Below are positions 56,301-64,000 of a DNA stretch of 64,000 nt, one piece after another. The stretch lies in assembly GCA_033675265.1 (NCBI GenBank), contig JAUJYZ010000943.1:248001-312000 (forward strand), in the 5' to 3' direction. Below the pieces are notes generated by a model. That model worked only from the letters and a program-made list of their open reading frames with translations, did not search any database and was not told the DNA's origin. The DNA comes from Actinostola sp. cb2023 (lineage: Eukaryota > Cnidaria > Anthozoa > Actiniaria > Actinostolidae). The stretch's first letter is position 1, and each line of letters begins with the position of its first letter. The translations under genes and the position numbers were made by a program.

Positions 56301-59300
56301 GAATCTGTTGGGTTTAGGGCCTTAGAGAAGAGTTAAGCTCTGTGGACCTTGGGGGTCTAGCGAAGTAAACTTTGAGGAAAAGTATAAGTAGAGGCAGGTG
56401 TACGTGATGAGAGGTGGCTGTATGCATAACAGCGTGGTTATTAATTATTATTTTCAGGTCCAGCCTCCTGACCCGATGATGGCCATTCAGAATAGATTGG
56501 CGAAACTTGAGGAGGAGAAAAACCACCAATCCGCGGATGTAATCCTGACCCGCATCAGGATTCTGCTCAACAAGACGGATGCCACATTTAATAAAGACGA
56601 AGCTTTTGATTTGTTGATTGAATTGAAAGCGGCAGCAGCCACAGAGAAACATAAGGACCTCCCACACTACCAAGCAGTGTTTATGGCGATGAGGCAAAAG
56701 GTGGCAGTACCGGCGAGTCAGTTCAGAAAAACCTAGCTACCTAGCTGCTCTCCTGGGAGATAAACACCAAGAGAAGGTACTAGATATCTTGTCCAAGGTG
56801 GATAAGGGCCTAAAGCTGGATGGAGAGTTAGCGGGGCGTCACAGTCGACAACAAGAACCCAGGCAGAGCGGGTCGTCGAAGAGGAGCATGCGTTGCTTTT
56901 ATTGTGACGCAGTAGGCCATCTACAGAATAGATGTTTCAAAAGGAAACGGGATTTAGATCGTGCGGGACACGATCCCGACGAACCCGAAGACAGAAAGCC
57001 GCGTCGACACGATCGCAGGGCTTGAGTGGAAATCTCGTCATAAGACGTGTATTGAGTAATTAACTATTTATTTTTTGTTATATTTTGGCTTGTTTGGACG
57101 CTACCAGATGTATTGAAGTTAATTAAAAAAGAAAGAAAGTTAATTGTCGTAATCGAATTGAAATAATTTCGTTTTTCCCTGGATCTCGGTTGGGAACAGC
57201 AACCCGCACGGACATATCGTCTCATCGAATGTCACGTGTTCGTTCCGTTCGCGGACGTTGGGGATGCTGTCTCCTGACTGGGGCTCTAGCCTTAACCCGT
57301 GTGTTTTAAAAACTAGTTTTATTGGGTCTTGTTCCTTTCATGTGGGTGAAATCTTGTCTTGGATTATTATTTTTTTTTGTTTTTTTTTGTTTTTTTGTTT
57401 AGAAGCCCCGTAAAAGAAAGAAGCTATACAACGTTTACAATACCCCTTCATGGGAGACACAAGCTGTTTTTCACCCTGTTCATGATCAGAAGGAAAACGA
57501 AACAAGGCGTGTTAGATGGGTTAGGGCAAACGGGAGCCCCAGTCAGGAGACAGTGTTTTCGCGAACACACATTCACGAGGTGCTTGACAATCATCAACCA
57601 CCTTTGCTCGAGGTTTTGGGTTTCCGGGATCCCGATCAGTTTTTAGCGGGGGAGATTCACAGGCATCCCGAAGTATGGTCGGAAATCCTTAAGGGACATC
57701 AATACAAAGACATGATCCTTGATTGGCTGCGCAACGGCGTAGACGTGACGGATTTTTCCACACGATTTAAGGGAGTGTTCAGAGGCACACATTATGACAC
57801 CGTGTTCCCTCCACCAACCGTGCTCAAAAACCTGCAAAATTGCAAGAAATTCACCATGTTCATCACAAATACCTTGGGGGAAAGAATAAAAGCCGGAGCA
57901 GTTGGAGTGTGGGGAAGGGTTGGAGAAACAGAACCGCCGCATCTGGTGCTTCCTCTCACAGTAGAACCCACAAAACCCAGGCTATGTTTAGACGCGCGGT
58001 TTCTAAATATGTGGATGAAGGATTGCCCGTTTAGTTTGGATCGTTTAACTGACATCAAATCCTACGTATATAAGGGATCGTTTATGACAAAATGTGACGA
58101 CAAATCGGGCTATGACCACGTGCTGTTAAGTGAGTCGTCCCAGCAATATTTTGGTTTTGAATGGGCAGGCTGGTGGCTAGTGTCCAAAACCCTCCCATTT
58201 GGGTGGAAAGAATCAGCTTTCATCTACCAGACCCTGGGTGCGGCTGTCGCTAGTTTCTTCCGAAACATTGGTATTCCATGCTCCATTTATATAGATGATA
58301 GATTAACAGGAGAGCTCATAACACACTCAGGTCCATGGTCGGTCCCAGTGGAACAACGCACACAGCAGTTCAGCCTACGCGATTCCCAGGCAGCTATTTA
58401 TTTGGTATGCGACGTCCTAGTCAGCTTGGGATATTTTCTCGGCTTTTCCAAGTGCGTATTAACACCCGTAAACAGCTGGAATATTTGGGTTTTCTAGTAG
58501 ATTCAGAGCTACAAGCCTTTAGCATTCCACTACCCAAAGTGGTCAAATTTGCCGAGCTTCGAGAAGCAATTCTCCGTAGGCAGAAAACGGTACCCATGAA
58601 AACTCTGCAAAGATTCCAGGGCAAGTGCATCTCATTTTCTATCGCAGTTCCAGCGGCCAAGCTGTACATCAGAAATATTTGCGCAGCCATTGCTTCAGCG
58701 CACGACAGCCTAGAAGTTAAGATGACTAAGCCTTTAATAGAGGAGGTGTCACACTGGAGGTTCCTGGACAGTTGGACCGGACGTGTTCCTTGGAGAAACG
58801 AGAAACATTGGCAGATGACTATAACGAGTGACGCCTCAGGTTCAGGATGGGGTGGGGTGATCCACTTGCCCAAGAAGGAGTTACAGTTAAGAGACTACTG
58901 GAATCACAAGGAAATCTCTCTCAACATTTCGACCAAGGAGACTTTGGCCTTGGCAAGAATCCTCCAGGCCACGCCGGAGCAGGTGCGGGACTGCAGAATC
59001 GATGCGTATACTGACAGCCAGGTCCTGATTGACACGTGGAATAGAGAAGGGAGTAAAAGCCCAGAATTAACGGAAGCCATAAAGGAACTTTTCAATGTGG
59101 TTTCCCAAAGAAACCTGCACTTGGCTTTGCAGCATATCCCAACCCAGTTGAATAAGGCAGATATGCCATCAAGATGTCTATCCAAATTGGATTCTATGCT
59201 GTCTCCCAAAGCATGGGCACGAGTACAATCCAACTTTGGGGGAATCCGAGGTCACTCGGTTGATTTGATGGCGCTCGACACCAACGCCCAACAAGATTTC

Positions 59301-61968
59301 TCTGGTCAACCTCTACCACACTTTACTCCTTTCCCAACGCCAGAGTCGGCAGGTGTTAATCTGTTTGCGCAGTCTCCACAGACCGCGCCAGCAGTGTGGG
59401 ACAACCCGTATGTTTTCCCACCCTTCAATCTCGTGGGTCCGGTCCTCAGATTTCTGCTGCCTTTCCATATTCCGTTCACAATCATTGTACCCGCACCATC
59501 TCCAAAACCAGTTTGGTGGCCAATGCTGAAAGCCGTTTCACATGATTTTTCTAATTTGGGTACCAAAAAGCGACAACTCCACAATTTTGTCCCCCTCCAA
59601 GCAAGGCATGAGGCCATCGCCATGCCCCACTGACATTTGGATGTTCAGGGTTTACGGTGCATAACGCATCCACGCGGATAACCTATGTTTCCTTGTGTCA
59701 ACCTACAGCCACTTCCATACGTGCCAAAAGTTTCCAGCCTTCAGTAGCATGCCCGTCTTGCCTCCACCCAAACGATGAAACATTCAATTTCTGTCAAAGA
59801 TGTGGCTACAAAAGAAAACGAATGATGACCGAACCGTCTCCACCGCTAAAGAAGCTCAAATTCTCGGTGAATGAGGATGAGATAGAACAACGCATTTCTG
59901 TGTTATCAAAGTCTAGAAGCGATTTGCCGTACGCCAGACAAAAGTCATCTTTAGAGGCAGAGTTGACCGCGTTCTTGGCCCAGCTCAACTTCCCCAAAGA
60001 TATTCCTTCGTGTCGTCCCCCGGAGATTATCAAATTTCTTGTGTGGAAGGATAAAACGGGGAGGACAAAAGTACACAACGCTCAATGTAGTTTTCTTGGA
60101 CACAAAGGCCCCTCGAACTGCGCGTGTGCAATACGCTTGGCTTTTGGAACAGTTGACTCTATGATAGGAAAATTAAGAGCTATTTTCTCACAGAATAATA
60201 GAGTAGGCGAGTGGGATCCCATGCTAGGCATCGGCAATCCCGCAAGCGGTTTGGTTATCAAGCAATATTTGTCTAGCGTAAGGTCAGAACAATTACAGGC
60301 TAGGGCGACCCCCTCACAAGCAAAACCTCTGCTTTTGCCCCACCTTGAGGTTTTAAGCAAGTTCGTACATGTAGGTCTGGGTGAACCCTGTTTGACACCA
60401 CCTCAGATCTTTATATTCGCAAGAGATCAAGCATTCTTCAAGGCGTTATTCTTTTCCGGCGATAGGGCGTCGGACCTTGCTCAGGTTAAAACGTCTGAAA
60501 TACTGCGTCTGCCTGACAACTCGGGTTTCTTATTTAACCACATATGGACTAAAACCCTGCGCAACGGCGATACAAATGTTTTTTTGCCTTCAAAAGGGGT
60601 TCAAACAAACTTGTTTGTCCAGTCGCTGGCATAGAGTTGTACTTTAAGATTGCTGCTGCTATTAATATTGATATAAGTAAAGGCTTCCTGTTTCGAGCGA
60701 TAACAAAGGAGGGAAAAGTATCCCAACAGCAATTTAGCGCCACCGCGGCTCAAGCTAGGCTGAAAGAATATAGCCAAAAGCTAAAAGCACAATGGCAAGA
60801 CCAGCATTTCACGTTGCATAGTTTTAGGGGAGGGGCGGCTGTCTCCCTCGCAATGGCGAATGTCCCGCTGCACGAAATAATGGACCATGTCGGGTGGAAA
60901 ACTAGTACGCAGGCCATGCACTACATAAGATTACGTGAAGTATTAAATCCAGCAGGACCCGCAGCGAAGTTAGCCGATTTAGACCCCGCCTCCTTCGCGC
61001 ACTTCTTCCAGCGGAATAACCTCGAGGGTTTCACCCCAGCCTTTCCTTCTCGCACGTAGAGCGTCTTGGTACCTTTAAGTAAGTTTTTATACACTCAATA
61101 GTTTAGGAAAGCAGTAAATATAATTCGCATTCAAGCTTTGACGTGCCTCAGTGCCTTGATATCAGGGTGAAGGAAGAGAGAGAAGGAGATGGGGGGGTGG
61201 GGGTGGTGTTGTAAGGTTTGGAAGACTTAGAAGACTTGGGGTGCCTCTTTTAGGTGAAGGTCTGTAGTATAACAGATCAAAGGATAGTTGTCTGGCGAAA
61301 GCGGAGGGTTGCTCCCATATCTTAACCAACAACAATGACAGCAGGAATAATATAGTACTATTCAAACTCATTTGCATATACTAAATTATGCATGCAAGTC
61401 ATTATAAAGTCCCAAGGGAATAGACGCTAATATATAAACCACTCCTTGAGTAAGCACGGTCACTTAGGCGGCAAACACGAAACCAACATAACAAGCTTCG
61501 AAACCCACCCGCCCTGCCCTTACGATCTGTGTTCGGTGGCTGCTACACGAACGAAAAAACTTCACCTTACCACAACGACTCTCCGCTTCGCCCCTGGCTA
61601 CAGCGGAGGGTTGCTCCCATATCTTAACCAACAACAATGACAGCAGGAATAATATAGTACTATTCATAAATCATCCGAAGCACGTTTGCATTATATTTTC
61701 TAAAAGCGGCTGTATTCGCAGGCTATAAGCTTATAATCCCGAGCTAGAAGTAAAACTGAACACGGGGATCGATCTCTTCGTTTTGTAAGCTTTACAGTAT
61801 TAAACTTACCTTTACTTGATCAATGGAAAGGCTAGTCTCTTCTGCTGCCTCCTCTATTAATGGTGTATAACTACTCGCTTTACTAACTATCCCCCTCTCA
61901 TCGTAATAATGAATTAGAATTAATTTTTCTTTGTCGGAAATTTTCCTATAATTAGCTCTTTCCGCCAT
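47330..61968 (-). CDS. Homeodomain plus HMG-box-like protein, 5 exons
   Basis: Exons on the minus strand: 61968-61810, 51781-51631, 50361-50163, 49473-49329 and 48243-47330, all with GT-AG borders and matching phase. Exon 1 starts MAERANYRKISDKEKLIL and ends EETSLSIDQVK; exon 2 continues KWIGNWTGKRKKE. Together these read as a divergent homeodomain, the last part being its DNA-contact helix. YIKPTTGYNLFCGEF and ATSWNRLSKEEQAAYNKK follow as an HMG-box-like domain across exons 2-3. Exon 5 has three repeats of about 14 residues (AGPSGSSVPVETNE) and an acidic middle. Length would be about 522 residues. One base appears to be missing in a seven-A run in exon 3, so the frame breaks there as assembled. 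Intron 1 (10 kb) contains a retrotransposon. Likely a nuclear DNA-binding host protein; no ortholog name is claimed. Confidence 0.75.
48766..48920. mobile_element. Second copy of the AGTGCGACGACTTCAAC MITE
   Basis: Same ends in reverse layout, with GTGTACTTCAGCCAATCAGG matching the inverse of the first copy. Confidence 0.85.
49838..50036. mobile_element. TAGAGTG hairpin MITE, private stem GCAGTCAT
   Basis: Left TAGAGTGCAGTCATTACATC with CGTGAAACAAA; right TTTGTTTCACAG with GATGACTGCA. It lies in an intron of the homeodomain gene. Confidence 0.7.
50478..50621. mobile_element. TAGAGTG hairpin MITE, private stem CAAACACTAAAACC
   Basis: The 29-base ends are inverted copies with one mismatch (TAGAGTGCAAACACTAAAAC). 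TTAGCACTAAATAGTGCAA and TGTTTTCTATTG lie inside. Confidence 0.9.
51159..51197 (+). ncRNA. Hammerhead-like relic of a Penelope end
   Basis: ACA-CTGAAGA, stem AGGTCC...GGACC, GAAAC, GTC and TGT. Core residues fit CTGANGA and GAAA. Stem I has only three pairs and stem III two, so activity is doubtful. Confidence 0.45.
51852..52008. mobile_element. Hairpin MITE with ACACCTAATTTCATAAACG ends
   Basis: The left GTTGTCCAAATAGCCAAAT and right ATTTGGCTTTTTTGATTATT with GGACAACG are inverted, and AAAAGACAAAAGAA pairs with TTCTTTTGTCTTTT. Confidence 0.85.
52034..52235. mobile_element. Hairpin MITE with ~75-bp near-perfect arms
   Basis: TACATATATATCAAAAACCT and AAAATTATGGGATGGCTA are exactly inverted on the right. 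The arms are so alike that it looks young. Confidence 0.9.
52236..53000. other. Intron 1 sequence with a pyrimidine tract
   Basis: 52665-52740 is C/T-rich. GGTCCTAAAATAGAGGGTTT and ACAGGGTCAGCAGC suggest a worn repeat. No gene. Confidence 0.4.
53001..53922. mobile_element. 922-bp element with ~290-bp TIRs and an acidic start fragment
   Basis: AGAGTACCGAAGTG at the left is the inverse of the right end, and the match goes on through CGATCCCCGATTTCGAAAGA and CCTGTGACCGGAT. Flanks share only AT. In the centre ATGAACAAAGTGGCGGACGA (from 53391) opens an acidic, serine-rich peptide (MNKVADEEIGEIEETESE) that meets a stop at once and continues beyond it. It is probably a non-autonomous remnant of a larger transposon. 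Confidence 0.8.
53945..54320. mobile_element. ATACCGCAATACCG element with a nested MITE
   Basis: ATACCGCAATACCG stands at both outer edges (53951 and 54299). At 54108-54258 a hairpin MITE (CCCCGGTTGCACGAAAGGTG against its inverse) interrupts it, flanked by CCAGG on both sides. Confidence 0.65.
54590..54702 (+). pseudogene. Inverted partial duplicate of homeodomain-gene exon 1
   Basis: The plus strand encodes LPVEAAEARLAFFDQVR followed by GTAAGT-like sequence and TTTATACTGTAAAAGCTTAC. This matches the end of exon 1 (LIEEAAEETSLSIDQVK) and the first bases of intron 1 (TTTAATACTGTAAAGCTTAC), but in the opposite direction. Divergence shows it is old. Confidence 0.55.
54703..55138. other. Flank of the retrotransposon
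   Basis: No gene beyond chance frames. Confidence 0.4.
55139..55282 (+). repeat. Split direct repeat A1
   Basis: Identical by eye to A2. It contains TTTGCATATA and ATGCATGCAAG, and probably the promoter and RNA start. Confidence 0.9.
55336..57025 (+). pseudogene. gag-like protein with zinc knuckle, one intron, one frame break
   Basis: MADQNPAPAQPG opens a 55-codon, alanine/glutamine-rich exon ending at 55500 before GTATGG. The frame resumes after TTTTCAG at 56458 (VQPPDPMMAIQNRLAKLEEE). It stops at 56735, while the continuation YLAALLGDKHQEKVLDIL lies one base further on in the +1 frame. A CCHC knuckle, CFYCDAVGHLQNRC, and a basic tail end it at 57025. It would coat the element RNA. The frame step could be a mutation or a programmed +1 shift at ACC-TAG-C. 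Confidence 0.75.
55930..56360. repeat. ~85-bp tandem repeat inside the gag intron
   Basis: GTGTGCCTCTGATTGGCTTC with GGGCCCTTTTCAGAGAAG and AGCTCTGTGGACTTTAGGGG recur about five times. Confidence 0.9.
57403..59633 (+). pseudogene. Reverse transcriptase and RNase H of the DIRS/Ngaro-type element
   Basis: The frame begins right after a T-rich tract and AG at 57401-57402, which suggests a splice acceptor (KPRKRKKLYNVYN). RT motifs: KPRLCLDARFLN, CDDKSGYDHVLL, LPFGWKES and SIYIDDRL, with YIDD as catalytic box. RNase H follows: TSDASGSGWGG, STKETLALA, AYTDSQVLIDTW and NKADMPSRCLSKL, with all four acidic residues. The frame breaks near 58468 within KCVLTP...LEYLGFLVD, by one base. A DIRS-like tail (VPAPSPKPVWWPML) ends it. 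Confidence 0.85.
59657..61059 (+). pseudogene. Tyrosine recombinase of the DIRS/Ngaro-type element
   Basis: A zinc ribbon comes first (CPSCLHPNDETFNFCQRCG), then a helical core domain, then the catalytic residues: R in FFSGDRASDL, H-x-x-R in LHSFRGGAAV, and Y in AMHYIRL. The frame breaks near 60615, where LFVQSLA ends and CPVAGIELYFKIA continues. The enzyme would insert a circular DNA copy by site-specific recombination without making a target duplication. The exact start codon is unsure. Confidence 0.85.
61300..61666 (+). repeat. Split direct repeats B1-A2-B2
   Basis: B1 (61300-61364), A2 (61359-61502), a 99-base unique piece, and B2 (61602-61666). AGCGGAGGGTTGCTCCCATA opens both B copies. 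Confidence 0.9.
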
Positions 61969-62705
61969 AGCTAGCTTATTCCGATATTGGAAGTTCAGCA
62001 AACACCGAATCAAATATTCATAGAGCTGGGCTCTTATTGGTTGAAATCAGAACAAAAGCTTTGTCAATGACATGGAAGGCAGGGAAGACCTTCCACCATG
62101 GGCTGTGCCCATCGGTCTAATTTTAGACTTACGGCATTTGTCCAATTAGACTACGTTAGATCGGTGGATAAATGGCATATCATGCTTCACGCAAGTGTTC
62201 GTACAAAAACAAAAACGCTCCACACACACGACGTAGAAGTAGTTTTGAACAAAGAACAAACATCTGACATTTTGTAGTATGGCTTGGATGTCTTAGTAAA
62301 AGCAGCGGTTGCTCAAACAAATTTATATTTATGGCAAAGATAATTTACATGAAATGTACATGATATGTACGTGATTGTGATACAAGCCCGGGATACAAGC
62401 CGCTAATTTCGTTTCTGGTTTAGAAAATCAGGGATTCTACAGTTAATAACTTCATCTGCTTAAGTTGTGGTTGATGTTATTTAATTATTTGTTCGAGGTT
62501 TTTCAAGTTTCCTCGTTCACTTGTGATGTGAAACGTCACAGAATAAATGTTGAGTTCAGCGCTAAATTTCGTCACGTTAATATTGAAAATCAAACACTTT
62601 TTAACTCTCGACCGCTTCCTTCTGCTTTTTATATCTTGTAGGACTCTTATTCTTCGATTAGTTTAATTGCCCGATATTTGAAGAGTTGCAAATCCGAAAA
62701 CCGTA
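61969..62705. promoter_or_regulatory. Shared 5' region between two divergent first exons
   Basis: The start codons at 61968 (minus) and 62706 (plus) face away from each other over 737 bases. CTTATTGGTTGAA near 62034 has an inverted CCAAT-type box. CACCATGGG...CCATGG hairpin sequence lies near 62070. No TATA box is clear. A two-way promoter is inference. Confidence 0.4.
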
Positions 62706-62812
62706 ATGCCAACCGATGAACCGGAAGTGATTTTACCTGATGACGAACGGTACTTTGTCGAGTTTCTCACAACATCATTTAGCTTGATCCACAAAATGTT
62801 TTGGTACAAACT
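62706..62812 (+). CDS. First coding exon of an unidentified gene
   Basis: ATG with a fair context (GTAATGCC) opens MPTDEPEVILPDDERYF, VEFLTTSFSLIHKM and FWYKL, then a strong donor GTAAGTAT. The acidic start and lack of stops suggest real coding sequence. The next exon was not found, and it may lie beyond 64000. Confidence 0.45.
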
Positions 62813-64000
62813 GTAAGTATACCCCTATTGTGTTCGAATGAGACGTATGAGTAGTTTGGATTTGGTGCCACTTTTGCAAAATATTGTTTTTTGTACCCGA
62901 CCTGCTAATTTGCAATATTTAGTGTGTTGTAGTCCAAAAACCCATTAAAAAATTTACTTACGAACATTTTACAAAACTACAACCCGCACTTGAAAGATAA
63001 AGCTCTCTTTTAAGCAATGTTTTTGAAGGTTTTTGAGTGGTTTTCTTGATATTTTGGGCGCCGATTTTGACGTTTGTTCGTAGTTTAAGGATCGAAAAAG
63101 GGAAAAAGTACACCTACTAAAAATGCATTACAGTCTTAAAAAAGTTGAGATAATTTCATTTTTCTCCAAAGTGGGAGATATCATCTCAAAACTGGGGGAT
63201 ATTACCTGACATCCGTCCAGTGAAATTGTACCACGTGACCCGTTTTAACCAATGGACGTGCGTGAAAATGTATCAATGGGTTATAACAGCTCTTATTATA
63301 TAGACAACCACTGGATATGAGCAAGCGCGCGCTCTGATTGGTTCGCTACTAATAGGCTATCAGCTCTTAGTATAAACAAACTAGTGGTCTATCACATATC
63401 CTGCAATCTGATTGGCTACGCTACTAGGGGTCTAATAGTGATAGTCCCCTAGTAGCGAATCACCATGGTAACCATTGGCCGTGAAAGATGAAGCAAGATG
63501 GTGGACAAACCCGATGGTTGTTTTTTTCGCTAAAAAGAGCTAAAATAGACCGAGAAACAAATCTCAAGAGCAAGAAATGGAAAAAGCACATAAATATAGA
63601 CATCTCATTGACAATTCAAGCAAGTTTTCTTTGGCTGACACTGCAGAAACTGAGCGAGAAACGATCGTTAAAGTTGAAGATTTTTCGTGCCGATTTTTCA
63701 ACTTTTAAAACTGAGTGAAGACAAAGTCAAATGGAGTACTGATAGTGATAAAGGTAATAAGGCTACACCACTCTTGACTCGTGTTTTGTTCATTTGTTAT
63801 TTGATTTATGAAAGTTTTTCAACAAAAGAACCAACTTTTCTGGTTTAGTTTTAACTAAACTGTAAACAGCTCGATTTAGTTCAGCCAAATATGTACTTAT
63901 GACTAGCATAAAATTCGTATTCTTCTTACTTGTGCAAATTAAACAAGAAATATTGGTATAATATTAAGTATGCTAGTTTGTTGATACTAAAACAATTAGA
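62813..64000. other. Unassigned sequence with a MITE
   Basis: At 63285-63470 CTCTGATTGGTTCGCTACTA and CTGATTGGCTACGCTACTAG are paired with GACTATC/GATAG boxes in a hairpin-like layout. A frame at 63488-63718 (MKQDGGQTRWLFF) has coding-like basic composition but no known domain. Confidence 0.35.

Larger units (their letters stand above)
55139..61666 (+). mobile_element. DIRS/Ngaro-type tyrosine-recombinase retrotransposon with split direct repeats
   Basis: A 144-base repeat A is at 55139-55282 and 61359-61502. A 65-base repeat B is at 61300-61364 and 61602-61666. The order A1-genes-B1-A2-B2 is the split direct repeat layout of PAT/Ngaro elements. A begins and B ends with TATTCA, and B1 and A2 overlap in these six bases. 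Genes in order are gag, RT-RNase H and tyrosine recombinase. Each has at least one frame break, so this copy cannot move by itself. It sits in intron 1 of the homeodomain gene, antisense to it. Confidence 0.9.

Overview
The window is eukaryotic, non-coding-rich, AT-rich DNA with GT-AG introns, TTAGGG-type telomere motifs and a dense load of transposable elements. The element mix (KDZ, ISL2EU-like, a tyrosine-recombinase retrotransposon, Penelope-like, LINE and tRNA-derived SINE sequences, and many hairpin MITEs) fits an early-branching marine invertebrate, most likely a cnidarian such as a coral or anemone. That assignment is inference; no marker gene proves it.

Layout. 1-2488: a decayed ISL2EU-like DNA transposon with 44-bp terminal inverted repeats (TIRs), a YqaJ-type remnant and a THAP/DDE transposase remnant. 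3.6-4.2 kb: a minisatellite. 4.7-13.3 kb: a nine-exon KDZ transposase gene whose splice phases agree at seven of eight junctions, with MITEs, a SINE, a 470-bp ATT microsatellite and a Penelope-derived palindrome in its introns. 13.3-15.3 kb: MITEs and a repeat that preserves an empty insertion site. 15.6-18.9 kb: an inverted-arm unit holding a 190-bp satellite with telomere-like motifs.

19.9-34.66 kb: the centrepiece, a three-deep nest. The outer element is 14.76 kb with TTAA target duplications and ~840-bp TIRs, and it carries an intact 4-exon, 1158-aa transposase-like gene of a family I cannot assign. Its left TIR is split by a 7.6-kb foldback element with 447-bp tandem repeats in its arms. 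That element's right arm is split by a 2.69-kb foldback element with minisatellite arms and a perfect 11-bp target duplication. Just after the nest is a Penelope-like 3' fragment with a well-formed type I hammerhead ribozyme.

35.8-36.3 kb: a 15-bp satellite. 36.87-42.83 kb: a ~6-kb foldback element whose arms are a 10-bp ATACAGGGGT satellite, interrupted by LINE 3' ends. 43.4-46.7 kb: a Harbinger-like element carrying a SAM-domain fragment and a cluster of MITEs.

47.3-62.0 kb, minus strand: a probable host gene of five exons encoding a divergent homeodomain followed by an HMG-box-like domain. Its first intron hosts a 6.5-kb DIRS/Ngaro-type retrotransposon with split direct repeats (gag, RT-RNase H, tyrosine recombinase, each damaged). 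A second gene starts divergently at 62706. The remainder to 64000 is MITE and unassigned sequence. No CRISPR array, bacterial operon or intact RNA gene other than the ribozyme was seen.
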